The notes under the pieces are model-generated. The model made no database searches and was not told where the DNA came from. It saw nothing but the letters and a program-made list of their open reading frames with translations. The position numbers and the translations under genes were made by a program. A stretch of DNA of 64,000 nucleotides from Thalassotalea_H sp040779345 (lineage in GTDB: Bacteria > Pseudomonadota > Gammaproteobacteria > Enterobacterales > Alteromonadaceae): NCBI GenBank assembly GCA_040779345.1, contig JBFONU010000012.1, forward strand, positions 62,001 through 126,000, in the 5' to 3' direction. Shown piece after piece: positions 50,744-59,451 of the stretch (its first letter is position 1; each line of letters opens with the position of its first letter).

Positions 50744-52351
50744 ATGAAAAATAACGTTAATTTCGAACATAAAATAAACCAAAGAGTGATTATTTCAGCG
50801 GCTCTATTGGTTGGCATATCAAGCTCTTACATAAATCAAGCGAACGCTCATGCTTTCACTCAATTTCCAAAAGCTCGGCAGTCAATTTGTCAAGCACAAG
50901 GGGGGTATTGGTGGCCGGCTGACGGTGCAAATATTCCTAATCTTGCTTGTAAAGCAGCATTTTTACAATCAGGTTATGTGCCTTTTGTTCAAGAACATGA
51001 AATTTCAGTCAATGTTGCTGATTATTACAATCAAGCCGCAGTTGAAGCCGCAGTGCCTGATGGAACGTTATGCTCTGCAGGCTCTGCCGAAAAATCTGGT
51101 TTGAACTTACCCTCACCACACTGGCAAAAAACTGTTGTAAAACCCGATGCCGATGGAAAGTTGCAAATACGCTTTAATGCGCAAACGCCACATAACCCGA
51201 GTTATTGGAAAATTTATTTAAGTAATGAAAACTTCAATGCTGACACCGACGCATTAGGTTGGGGGGATGTAGAGCTTATCGCAGAACATGGCAATATTGA
51301 TTTTACGGTAGACCCTGACGGAAACCGTTACTACGACATGGAGGTGACTATTCCCAAAAGTCGAGCTGGTAATGCCGTTTTATTCAGCCGTTGGCAACGA
51401 AATGATCCAGCAGGAGAGGGCTTTTATAACTGTAGTGACATAACTATTGAACAAGACGGCGTTGAGCCCGATCAATGGCAATCTCTTAGCTACTTTGTAA
51501 AGCAAGGACAAAATGCGCAAGTCACAGATTCGATTTGGTCGCGCTTATTTGATGAAACAGGGCAAGAGATCATCAGTCATATGTACGAAATAACCGCTGA
51601 TAATCAGGCTAATTGGCAAGCTAGCTTAGCCGCGGTTTTATCACAGCAATATGCGAATGACATTCAAATCGGTGTTAAAGACGCTGACAAAAATATTCAT
51701 TTTGATAACAGCAATTTATTCACTAACCAAGTGTGGGCCACTAATAAAAACTACAGCTTTCAATTATCAATTGAAACAGCAAGTGAAAATACTGCCCCAA
51801 TTGTTGCTCAAATTGATGATGTTTCAGTTAATGAAAACCAAACAGTTGATATTCACGTGCATGCCTTTGACGATCAAAATGATCCGTTAACCTTTACGTG
51901 GACTGTCCCACAAGGCCTAAGTATGCAAGGCAATGGAGCTGATGTTTCTTTATCAGCCAATAGTGTTGAAGAAGATACACGCCTTACAGTTTCTGTTGCT
52001 GTTTCTGATGGCCAACTTAGCACTTTAAGAGCATTCAGTGTCAATGTGAAAAATGTGGATGATTTACCTGATGTGCCAGCTTGGCTATCAACTAAAGCAT
52101 ACAAAACAGGCGATAAAGTTAGCTATAACAGCAAAGTGTATGTTGCTAAGTGGTGGAATAAAAATGAACAACCTGACTCAAGTTTTGCGTGGGGTTTAAG
52201 TGAACCAGATGATGGAAATACGCCAACTTGGAACAGTGGTCAGGCATATCAAGGCGGTGATGAAGTGTTGTACTCAGATAACCGGTACCGAGCAAAGTGG
52301 TGGACTCAAGGTGACGAACCCGGTGTAGCAGATGTCTGGGAAAAGCGTTAA
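50744..52351 (+). CDS. AA10 lytic polysaccharide monooxygenase with two chitin-binding modules
   Basis: A 535-residue secreted protein. The signal peptide ends ANA before His36, so the mature N-terminal residue is His1 of the copper histidine brace; the second brace His is His150 (QTPHNPSYWKIY). The AA10 domain runs to about residue 235. A GbpA-like second domain (about 240-350), a PKD/Ig-like module (352-443) and two CBM5/12 modules (447-490 and 495-535, with AKWWNK and AKWWTQG) follow. It should oxidatively cleave crystalline chitin and boost the neighbouring chitinases. Confidence 0.93.
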   Translation: MKNNVNFEHKINQRVIISAALLVGISSSYINQANAHAFTQFPKARQSICQAQGGYWWPADGANIPNLACKAAFLQSGYVPFVQEHEISVNVADYYNQAAVEAAVPDGTLCSAGSAEKSGLNLPSPHWQKTVVKPDADGKLQIRFNAQTPHNPSYWKIYLSNENFNADTDALGWGDVELIAEHGNIDFTVDPDGNRYYDMEVTIPKSRAGNAVLFSRWQRNDPAGEGFYNCSDITIEQDGVEPDQWQSLSYFVKQGQNAQVTDSIWSRLFDETGQEIISHMYEITADNQANWQASLAAVLSQQYANDIQIGVKDADKNIHFDNSNLFTNQVWATNKNYSFQLSIETASENTAPIVAQIDDVSVNENQTVDIHVHAFDDQNDPLTFTWTVPQGLSMQGNGADVSLSANSVEEDTRLTVSVAVSDGQLSTLRAFSVNVKNVDDLPDVPAWLSTKAYKTGDKVSYNSKVYVAKWWNKNEQPDSSFAWGLSEPDDGNTPTWNSGQAYQGGDEVLYSDNRYRAKWWTQGDEPGVADVWEKR

Positions 52352-52429
52352 ACCAGCAAAGTATATCCCAGTAGTGATGTACTTATGTGAAAAATTAAAA
52401 CAATAAAAGCAAAATAAAGAGAGAGAATA

Positions 52430-55324
52430 ATGAATAAAAAATTAACAACGGCGTGCGCTATAGCGAGTGTTATTGCATCATGGCAAGCATTTGGACAAGC
52501 GTCTACTCCCAGTATTGACTGGAAACCACAAGATTATTCGTTTGTTGAAGTTAATCTAGAAGGTAGTGGCTCATATAACCAATTAGTTAAAGCTAAAGAC
52601 GAGGTCAATATTAGCATCAAATGGAATGCTTGGAGTGGTACTGGCGGTAATAGCTATAAAGTCTATTTTGATGACATGCTGGTAAATGAAGGAGAATTAA
52701 ATGACGGTACCCAAAGTGGTGTTATTGAGTTTCCTTATAAAAAGTCGGGTCGCCATACCTTAACATTAGCGTTATGTGATAGCGATGGTTGTGCCAAAAG
52801 TGCCGGTAAGCCAATTGTAATTGCTGATACAGATGGCGGTCATTTAGCACCATTAACTATGGATGTTGATGCTAATAATAAAGATTACGCCATACCGCAA
52901 GATACTGTCGTTGGTTCTTATTTTGTTGAGTGGGGAATTTATGACCGAGACTTTGATGTATCAAATATTCCTGCTAAAAATCTCACACATTTACTCTATG
53001 GTTTTATTCCTATCTGTGGTGAAAACAAATCTTTAAAAGACATTGAAAATGGTAATAGCTGGCGTGCACTTGAACTAGCGTGTGGTGACTCCGCAGATTA
53101 TGAAGTGGTTATTCATGATCCTTGGGCGGCAGTACAAAAAGCACTGCCGGGTATTGCAACCACAGATCCCATACGCGGAACGTATGCGCAATTAATGGCA
53201 TTAAAGCAACGCTATCCTGATCTTAAAATTTTACCGTCTGTGGGGGGCTGGACGTTATCTGATCCTTTTCATGGTTTTACGACTAAAGCTAATCGCGACA
53301 CATTTGTAGCCTCAGTTAAAAAATTCTTAAAAACGTGGAAGTTTTACGATGGCGTGGATATTGACTGGGAATTTCCTGGGGGGAGTGGACCCAATCCTGA
53401 TTTAGGCGATCCAATCAATGATGGTCCAGCTTATGTTGCCCTTATGCAAGAATTACGTGCCATGCTTGATGAGCTAGAAGCTGAATTTGGCCGTGAATAC
53501 CAATTAACATCAGCGATAGGTGTTGGTTATGACAAAATTGAAGATGTTGATTATGGCCAAGCTATCCAGCATATGGATTATATTTTTGCGATGTCATATG
53601 ACTTTTTTGGTGGCTGGAATAATGTAACAGGCCATCAAACAGGGATTTACTGCGGTGAACATTTAAGTAGTGGCGAATGTGATGGAACAGGTTTAGATGA
53701 TGAAGGAAAACCGCGTAAAGGCCCTGCTTATACCACAGATAATGGCATTCAAAAGCTCCTTGCCCAAGGTGTTCCTGCTAATCAGTTAGTGGTTGGAACT
53801 GCAATGTATGGACGAGGTTGGGAAGGGGTCTATCCCATTAATACCCTTGGTGATAACCCTATGACTGCCGAAGGTACTGGTAAATTAACCGGCACCAAAG
53901 AGAATGGTGTTTGGGAGCCCGGTATTCAAGATTATAAAGGCATTAAAAAATCAATGTTAGGGGCTTCAAATACCGGTATTAATGGCTTTGAAGTGGGCTA
54001 TGATGAACAAGCTCAAGCCGCTTATGCTTGGAATCGTACCAAAGGCACTTTAGTCAGTTACGACAGTCCTCGCTCTGTGAATGCTAAAGGTGCCTACGTG
54101 CGAAGTTTAGGACTTGCCGGATTGTTTGCATGGGAAATTGATGCGGATAATGGGGATATTTTAAACGCTATGCACGAAGGTTTAGCTGGTGGTGAGCCTG
54201 ATAACTATAAACCAGTGGTCAGTTTACCTAGTGGGTTAATGGTCAATGGCGGTGAATCTTTAAATATTACAGCAACAGCTAGCGACAGAGATAACGATCC
54301 ACTTACCTATAGCTGGGATATTCCTGCAGAGCTACAAGCAAGTAATACGAATAATGCGACAGTATCTATTGTTGGTACAGCTGTGTCACAAGACACCGAC
54401 TATCTGGTTAAAGTGTCGGTATCTGATGGCAAAGCAACTGTAAGTAAATCGGTAACTGTTACTGTAAAAGCCTCCGTTAATGAAAACAATGCCCCTGTCG
54501 TTGAATCTATCAGTGATATCTCTATAAATGAAGGTGCCAGTGCCGACGTTTCAGTTGTTGCAACAGATGCAGATAACGACGCATTAAGCTATACATGGCA
54601 TGTACCACAAGGCCTAACACTCCAAGGTCAAGGCGCTAATATCACCTTAGTTGGTGGTTCGGTTGATACACATGTCAATTACAGCGTTGCTGTGACGGTT
54701 TCAGATGGCCAAGAAAGTGTTAGCACAAGCTTTAATGTACAAGTGTTGAATGTTACAGATGATACCCACCCACCAGTTGTTGAGCCTATTGCCGATGTCG
54801 TGTTAGATGAAAACACTTCAAAAGCGGTAACGGTGAATGCAAGTGATCCCGATGGCAACGACTTAACCTATAGCTGGTCTGTACCCGCTGGTTTATCTTT
54901 ACAAGGAAGTGGCTCTTCTATTTCTCTAATGGCAGGGGAAGTTACCCAAGGCACCTCATACACAATTTCTGTCACTGTCAGTGATGGCGAATATGATGTA
55001 GTGGCAAGCTTTAGTGTGTTAGTGAAAGACACGACCACTGGCGGTGATACAACGTGGGATGCTGATAAGGTTTATAACACTGGTGATAAAGTGAAATATA
55101 ACGGTGTTGAATACCGCGCTAAATGGTGGAGCAAAGGTGATGTCCCAGGCGCTGGTGATCCTTGGGAAGAAGTGATCCCTGATGATGGCCAAACACGTGC
55201 ATGGAGTGCAAGTAGTGTTTATAACGGTGGCGATAAGGTCACACACCAAGGTGATGAATATCAAGCAAAATGGTGGACACAAGGACAAGAGCCTGGTGTT
55301 GCTGATGTTTGGAAAAAATTATAA
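52430..55324 (+). CDS. secreted ChiA-type GH18 chitinase with Ig-like repeats and two CBM5/12 modules
   Basis: A 964-residue enzyme: signal peptide (1-24, ending FGQA), ChiA N-terminal Ig-like domain (about 25-155), then a GH18 barrel with chitinase-insertion domain (160-590) carrying DGVDIDWEFPGG with catalytic Glu314, the counterpart of Serratia ChiA Glu315. Three homologous Ig/PKD-like repeats (590-685, 685-779, 779-865) and two CBM5/12 modules (871-915, 921-964) follow. ChiA-type enzymes are usually processive exochitinases, complementing the first chitinase. The gene starts 78 bases after the LPMO gene. Confidence 0.95.
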   Translation: MNKKLTTACAIASVIASWQAFGQASTPSIDWKPQDYSFVEVNLEGSGSYNQLVKAKDEVNISIKWNAWSGTGGNSYKVYFDDMLVNEGELNDGTQSGVIEFPYKKSGRHTLTLALCDSDGCAKSAGKPIVIADTDGGHLAPLTMDVDANNKDYAIPQDTVVGSYFVEWGIYDRDFDVSNIPAKNLTHLLYGFIPICGENKSLKDIENGNSWRALELACGDSADYEVVIHDPWAAVQKALPGIATTDPIRGTYAQLMALKQRYPDLKILPSVGGWTLSDPFHGFTTKANRDTFVASVKKFLKTWKFYDGVDIDWEFPGGSGPNPDLGDPINDGPAYVALMQELRAMLDELEAEFGREYQLTSAIGVGYDKIEDVDYGQAIQHMDYIFAMSYDFFGGWNNVTGHQTGIYCGEHLSSGECDGTGLDDEGKPRKGPAYTTDNGIQKLLAQGVPANQLVVGTAMYGRGWEGVYPINTLGDNPMTAEGTGKLTGTKENGVWEPGIQDYKGIKKSMLGASNTGINGFEVGYDEQAQAAYAWNRTKGTLVSYDSPRSVNAKGAYVRSLGLAGLFAWEIDADNGDILNAMHEGLAGGEPDNYKPVVSLPSGLMVNGGESLNITATASDRDNDPLTYSWDIPAELQASNTNNATVSIVGTAVSQDTDYLVKVSVSDGKATVSKSVTVTVKASVNENNAPVVESISDISINEGASADVSVVATDADNDALSYTWHVPQGLTLQGQGANITLVGGSVDTHVNYSVAVTVSDGQESVSTSFNVQVLNVTDDTHPPVVEPIADVVLDENTSKAVTVNASDPDGNDLTYSWSVPAGLSLQGSGSSISLMAGEVTQGTSYTISVTVSDGEYDVVASFSVLVKDTTTGGDTTWDADKVYNTGDKVKYNGVEYRAKWWSKGDVPGAGDPWEEVIPDDGQTRAWSASSVYNGGDKVTHQGDEYQAKWWTQGQEPGVADVWKKL

Positions 55325-55331
55325 ATAAAAC

Positions 55332-55361
55332 ACTGAGCGAGACAATCGCTCAGTATTTTTG
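55332..55361 (+). terminator. rho-independent terminator of the ChiA-type chitinase gene
   Basis: The stem actgagcg / cgctcagt (55332-55339 with 55347-55354) has a 7-base loop and is followed by attttt, 8 bases after the stop. Confidence 0.85.
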
Positions 55362-55493
55362 ATTTATTTATAAGTCCTGTAATAAAACCAGATATTTTGC
55401 ACTTCGATTGAATTTCTTAACGTTGTGCAAATTATGCTTTCGGTGGATGTTTACAACAATAACTAAAAAAATATCTATTTTAAGGAAGGTTAT

Positions 55494-57890
55494 ATGTCCA
55501 ATTATATAAAATGTAAATCTAGTTTAGCGGTGTTAAGTGCGTTGTTTGCTTTGCAAACAAACGCTGCAGACCGTATTGATGTTGAAGATACTAACTCAAT
55601 ACGTGCCTATAGTCTTAATGCAGAAGCACTACTTAAATCAACAGGCCCCGATACTTATGTCGATGCATACCATGTCAATGTTCGTAGGCCACCACCGAAA
55701 AATCAAACGCCTATAAAGCAATATCAATTCCATTACGGTGTTGAAGTTTATGGTTCAAGTCTTGCTGCGTTACCTACTGAAAATAATGGTTTTACCGACA
55801 TTTCAGGTACACACATTGCTAATATTGATAAAGATTTATCTTCTGTTGAGCCAACAATTACAACGGAAGAAGCGTTATCAAAAAGTATTGCAGCAAGTCC
55901 AAATTTTTTATCCAATAGCGAGGTAGAAAATAAAGAGAGCAAGTTATTTATCTGGTTAGATGAAAACGATAAAGCGCACCTTGTCTGGTTGATTTCTTAT
56001 GTGGATACGTCATCTACACCCAGTCGTCCTCATTTCATTATTGATGCTCATAATGGTGAAATATTGGATCAATGGGAAGGTATGGCTTTTGCTGATGGTA
56101 CCGGTCCTGGCGGTAATCAAAGAACTGGTCGTTACCAATTTGGCAATAATGGAAAATATCCCTCATTTCAAGTTATGGGCAGTGGTAATACATGTCGATT
56201 AGATAGCACCAATGTTGTTACCTATGATATGAACCATCAAAAAAGTGGCGGCAGTGTTCACACTTTTCCATGTTATGAAAATACGTCTAGGCAAGTTAAT
56301 GGGAGTTATTCAGCGTTAAATGATGCACATGCCTTTGGCCAAGTTACCTTTAATATGTATAAAGACTGGTATCAAAGAGCACCATTGACGCAAAAATTAA
56401 AAATGCGTGTTCATTATGACCGTGATTATGAAAATGCCTTTTGGGATGGTCAGCAAATGACCTTTGGTGATGGTAAGAATACCTTTCATCCATTAGTCGG
56501 TTTAGGCGTTGTCGCTCATGAAGTTAGTCATGGTTTTACTCAACAAAACTCAAACTTACGATATGAAAACCAATCGGGTGGTTTGAATGAGTCCTTTTCA
56601 GATATAGCCGCTGCTGCCGTTAGTTATTATTTAACGGGCAGTTTTACTTGGCAAATCGGTGATAAAATTAAAAAAGGCAGTGGTGCTATGCGTTACATGG
56701 ATAGCCCTACAAGAGATGGCAAGTCGATAGATCATACACGCAATTATCGAGCAGGAATGAATGTTCATTATAGCTCAGGCGTTTTTAATAAGGCTTTTTA
56801 TTTATTATCAACGACTTCTGGGTGGGATATTCGAAAAGCTTTTGATATTTATTTAGAAGCTAACCAAACCTATTGGAATGCCAATGAAACCTTTGATCAA
56901 GCCGGTAAAGGATTATATAAATCAGCCAAAGCTTTAGGTTACTGTGTCGACGATGTTTTAAAATCTTTAGAAAGTGTAGGTGTTAATAACAGCGGAGCTA
57001 GAGATGGTTCGGGTTGTGGTGTAACAGGTAACTTAACACCGACGGCTAACTATACTTATAGTAAAAATGAATTGGCGGTCAACTTTACAAACACATCAAC
57101 TGATGACAAAGGTATTGTTAGTCACAGTTGGAACTTTGGTGATGGCTCTTCTTCAAGTCAAGTTAGCCCTTCACATACTTTTGCTGCGCCGGGGAGTTAT
57201 TCTGTCAGTTTAACTGTTTCAGATGCCGAAGGTGAATCGGACGTTAAAACTCAAACTATTGCTGTTACTAAAGGAGATGATGGTGGAGGTCAAGGGTGCG
57301 ATGGACTAGCTGCCTGGGCTGCAACTTCTTCTTATGCCTTGGGGGATTTAGTCAGTTATCAAGGCTATAAGTATGAAGCCATTTGGTGGTCTACCGGAGC
57401 AAAACCTGATGTTTACAGTAATGTATGGAGTAAAAAATCTGAATGCTCTGGTGATGGTGGAGATGTAAATAAAGCACCTAATGCGAGCTTTTCACATAAT
57501 GCCAATGAATTAACGGTGTCATTTACTGATAACTCAACGGACGATAAAGCCGTGATCAGCCGCTTATGGAACTTTGGTGATGGCACGAGTGCGAGTACAA
57601 CTAATCCTGTTCATTCATATGCTAATGATGGTAGCTATACTGTACAGCTAACGGTTATGGATGTAGAAGGCTTATCTGATACCCTGTCAAAAGTGGTTAC
57701 AGTCGCTAAAGGTAGCGATGGCGGTACCTGCACAGCACCAGCTTGGTCAGCGTCGAAGGTATATAATTCGGGCGATAAAGTATCACAAGAAGGTAAAGAG
57801 TACCAAGCCAATCATTGGACACAAGCTCAGTCACCTAAAGACAACTCAGGTAACTGGGAAGCATGGTCGTTAACGAATAATTGTCAATAG
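55494..57890 (+). CDS. secreted M4-family (vibriolysin-like) metalloprotease with PKD and chitin-binding modules
   Basis: A 798-residue thermolysin-like preproenzyme. Signal peptide 1-24 (ending TNA), FTP/PepSY propeptide (about 30-200), and a catalytic domain (205-505) with zinc site HEVSH at 342-346 (Glu343 catalytic), third ligand Glu366 in GGLNESFSD, and the active-site His of MNVHYSSG. The C-terminus is PKD (512-595), CBM5/12 (601-650), PKD (658-740) and CBM5/12 (745-797). The chitin-binding modules imply that it attacks protein on chitin surfaces and so opens chitin-protein composites to the neighbouring enzymes. Confidence 0.94.
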   Translation: MSNYIKCKSSLAVLSALFALQTNAADRIDVEDTNSIRAYSLNAEALLKSTGPDTYVDAYHVNVRRPPPKNQTPIKQYQFHYGVEVYGSSLAALPTENNGFTDISGTHIANIDKDLSSVEPTITTEEALSKSIAASPNFLSNSEVENKESKLFIWLDENDKAHLVWLISYVDTSSTPSRPHFIIDAHNGEILDQWEGMAFADGTGPGGNQRTGRYQFGNNGKYPSFQVMGSGNTCRLDSTNVVTYDMNHQKSGGSVHTFPCYENTSRQVNGSYSALNDAHAFGQVTFNMYKDWYQRAPLTQKLKMRVHYDRDYENAFWDGQQMTFGDGKNTFHPLVGLGVVAHEVSHGFTQQNSNLRYENQSGGLNESFSDIAAAAVSYYLTGSFTWQIGDKIKKGSGAMRYMDSPTRDGKSIDHTRNYRAGMNVHYSSGVFNKAFYLLSTTSGWDIRKAFDIYLEANQTYWNANETFDQAGKGLYKSAKALGYCVDDVLKSLESVGVNNSGARDGSGCGVTGNLTPTANYTYSKNELAVNFTNTSTDDKGIVSHSWNFGDGSSSSQVSPSHTFAAPGSYSVSLTVSDAEGESDVKTQTIAVTKGDDGGGQGCDGLAAWAATSSYALGDLVSYQGYKYEAIWWSTGAKPDVYSNVWSKKSECSGDGGDVNKAPNASFSHNANELTVSFTDNSTDDKAVISRLWNFGDGTSASTTNPVHSYANDGSYTVQLTVMDVEGLSDTLSKVVTVAKGSDGGTCTAPAWSASKVYNSGDKVSQEGKEYQANHWTQAQSPKDNSGNWEAWSLTNNCQ

Positions 57891-57909
57891 AGCTTGTATG
57901 TAAGTAAAA

Positions 57910-57972
57910 GTAGGGTAGGTCATGTCGCTTAAAATCTATCACTTGGTTGAACAGATGGCACACTTACCCTAC
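57910..57972. repeat. inverted repeat gtagggta / taccctac
   Basis: Exact 8-base arms (57910-57917 and 57965-57972) are separated by 47 bases in the gap between the converging protease and maf genes. No T-tract follows. It could be part of a dispersed intergenic repeat; that cannot be judged from one copy. Confidence 0.35.
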
Positions 57973-57992
57973 AACTAACGCATTATGGCTCT

Positions 57993-58586
57993 TTACTGTA
58001 ATGCTAATACATTGACTTGATAATGTTTTAACAATGAAATTAGCTTGATGAGTGGTAGTCCAATTAAACTATTTGGATCATCACCTTCAAGCTTTTTAAA
58101 TAAACAAATACCTAAGCCTTCGCTTTTAAAACTGCCGGCACAATTTAACGGTTGTTCAGCATTAATATAATTAATGATTTCTGCTTGACTGAGTTCGTTA
58201 AAATGAACATTAAAGGGTTCAACCAGTGACTTTGATGATTTATCCTCACTATTGTAGACACAAAGCCCAGTATAAAAAGTGACACATTGGCCACTAAATT
58301 TAGTGAGTTGCTTAACCGCATTATCAAAAGTATGTGGCTTACCTAATATTTCACCATCGCAAACCGCAACTTGATCAGAGCCAATAATTAAATGTTTGGG
58401 GTAGTCACGGGCAACAGCTTTTGCTTTTTCAATAGCTAACCGCTCAACAAGTATTTGTGGTGTTTCATCTTTTATAGGTGTTTCGTCGATATTCGGCTTC
58501 GCGCAGTCAAATGGGATATTGAGTTTTTCTAACAGGCTTTTTCGAAAAGGAGAGGTTGAGGCTAAAACAATAGATTGAGCATTCAT
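57993..58586 (-). CDS. Maf-family nucleotide pyrophosphatase (YceF type)
   Basis: A 197-residue Maf protein with LASTSPFRKSLLEKL at the start, the catalytic Asp in IGSDQVAV, KPHTFDNAVKQL and the CAGSFKSEGLG segment. The YceF subgroup hydrolyses m7GTP and other modified nucleotides; adjacency to yceD-rpmF, as in E. coli, supports YceF rather than the dTTP/UTP-type YhdE. It is divergently transcribed from yceD over a 122-base gap. Confidence 0.92.
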   Translation of the reverse strand: MNAQSIVLASTSPFRKSLLEKLNIPFDCAKPNIDETPIKDETPQILVERLAIEKAKAVARDYPKHLIIGSDQVAVCDGEILGKPHTFDNAVKQLTKFSGQCVTFYTGLCVYNSEDKSSKSLVEPFNVHFNELSQAEIINYINAEQPLNCAGSFKSEGLGICLFKKLEGDDPNSLIGLPLIKLISLLKHYQVNVLALQ

Positions 58587-58670
58587 TAGATAAATTCACA
58601 CAAAAAGTAATCAGATTCTGCTAATATGAGGACGATATTGAAAATTTAAACAATTTTAGTTATTTTTCTT

Positions 58671-58699
58671 TTGACAGCAGGCCTCAACGGCTTTATTAT
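58671..58699 (+). promoter_or_regulatory. strong sigma-70 promoter of yceD-rpmF
   Basis: A perfect TTGACA (58671-58676) and TATTAT (58694-58699) with 17-base spacing and a GC-rich discriminator (gcgcgcc). The predicted transcription start is near 58705-58707, only 2-4 bases before the yceD ATG at 58709. Confidence 0.82.
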
Positions 58700-58708
58700 G
58701 CGCGCCTT

Positions 58709-59221
58709 ATGCAGAATCTTAAGCTTCCGATCACAATAGACCCTCATAGAAGCGCACAGCGAAGTCTGGAGTGTGAAGGGATATTTGAAACTTCGGAAAT
58801 GAACAGGTTGCTTGCTGCTTGTGAAAGCTGTAGTGAGCATGTGCATGTTAAAATAGATTTTGGTGTGGATGAACTTGGTTTGGTATTTATATCAGCAAAG
58901 GGGTCGGCAACAGTCGCTTTAACATGTCAGCGGTGTACTGAAGCATTTGAGCATAAACTTTTAATAGACTTTGTTTTTAGTCCAGTAAAAGATGAAGAAG
59001 CCGCTGAAAATTTGCCGTCATATTATGACGCAATAGAATTAGATGAAAATGGTGAAGTTAACTTGCGAGAGTTAGTGGAAGAAGAGTTATTACTTGTTAT
59101 TCCATTAATTCCTAGGCATGACCTTGAAGATTGTCAGTCACCATCTGACAGTGTTTGGGGGGAATTGCCTGTTGAGCATGAAAAACCGAATCCATTTGAC
59201 GTATTAAAAAAACTTAAGTAA
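58709..59221 (+). CDS. yceD: YceD (DUF177), 23S rRNA accumulation protein
   Basis: A 170-residue protein starting MQNLKLPITIDPHRSAQRSLECEG, directly comparable to E. coli [24 protein letters not shown], so the start is firm. The Cys pair of LTCQRCTEAF (zinc-ribbon-like) and the terminal KPNPFDVLKKLK are family features. It is needed for 23S rRNA accumulation in bacteria and plants. The ATG lies almost at the predicted transcription start with no Shine-Dalgarno, suggesting a leaderless mRNA. rpmF follows. Confidence 0.94.
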   Translation: MQNLKLPITIDPHRSAQRSLECEGIFETSEMNRLLAACESCSEHVHVKIDFGVDELGLVFISAKGSATVALTCQRCTEAFEHKLLIDFVFSPVKDEEAAENLPSYYDAIELDENGEVNLRELVEEELLLVIPLIPRHDLEDCQSPSDSVWGELPVEHEKPNPFDVLKKLK

Positions 59222-59258
59222 CTCGTTTGAGTTAACAATTGATTTTAGGAGTTAGGAA

Positions 59259-59429
59259 ATGGCAGTTCAAAAGAGCAAAAAGTCTCGTTCAAGACGTGGC
59301 ATGCGCCGTTCACACGATGCTTTAACAGCAGAGAATTTATCAGTAGATCCAGTATCTGGTGAAACACACCGTCGTCATCATGTTACAGCTGATGGCTTCT
59401 ACAAAGGTGTTAAAGTAATCTCTAAATAA
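59259..59429 (+). CDS. rpmF: 50S ribosomal protein L32
   Basis: A 56-residue basic protein starting MAVQKSKKSRSRRGMRRSHD, with THRRHHVT and FYKGVKVI at the end. E. coli L32 has the same length class and order yceD-rpmF-plsX. A strong ribosome-binding sequence (ttagga, repeated) precedes the ATG. Confidence 0.97.
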   Translation: MAVQKSKKSRSRRGMRRSHDALTAENLSVDPVSGETHRRHHVTADGFYKGVKVISK

Positions 59430-59451
59430 GTTTTACTTGGTAGAAATTACT

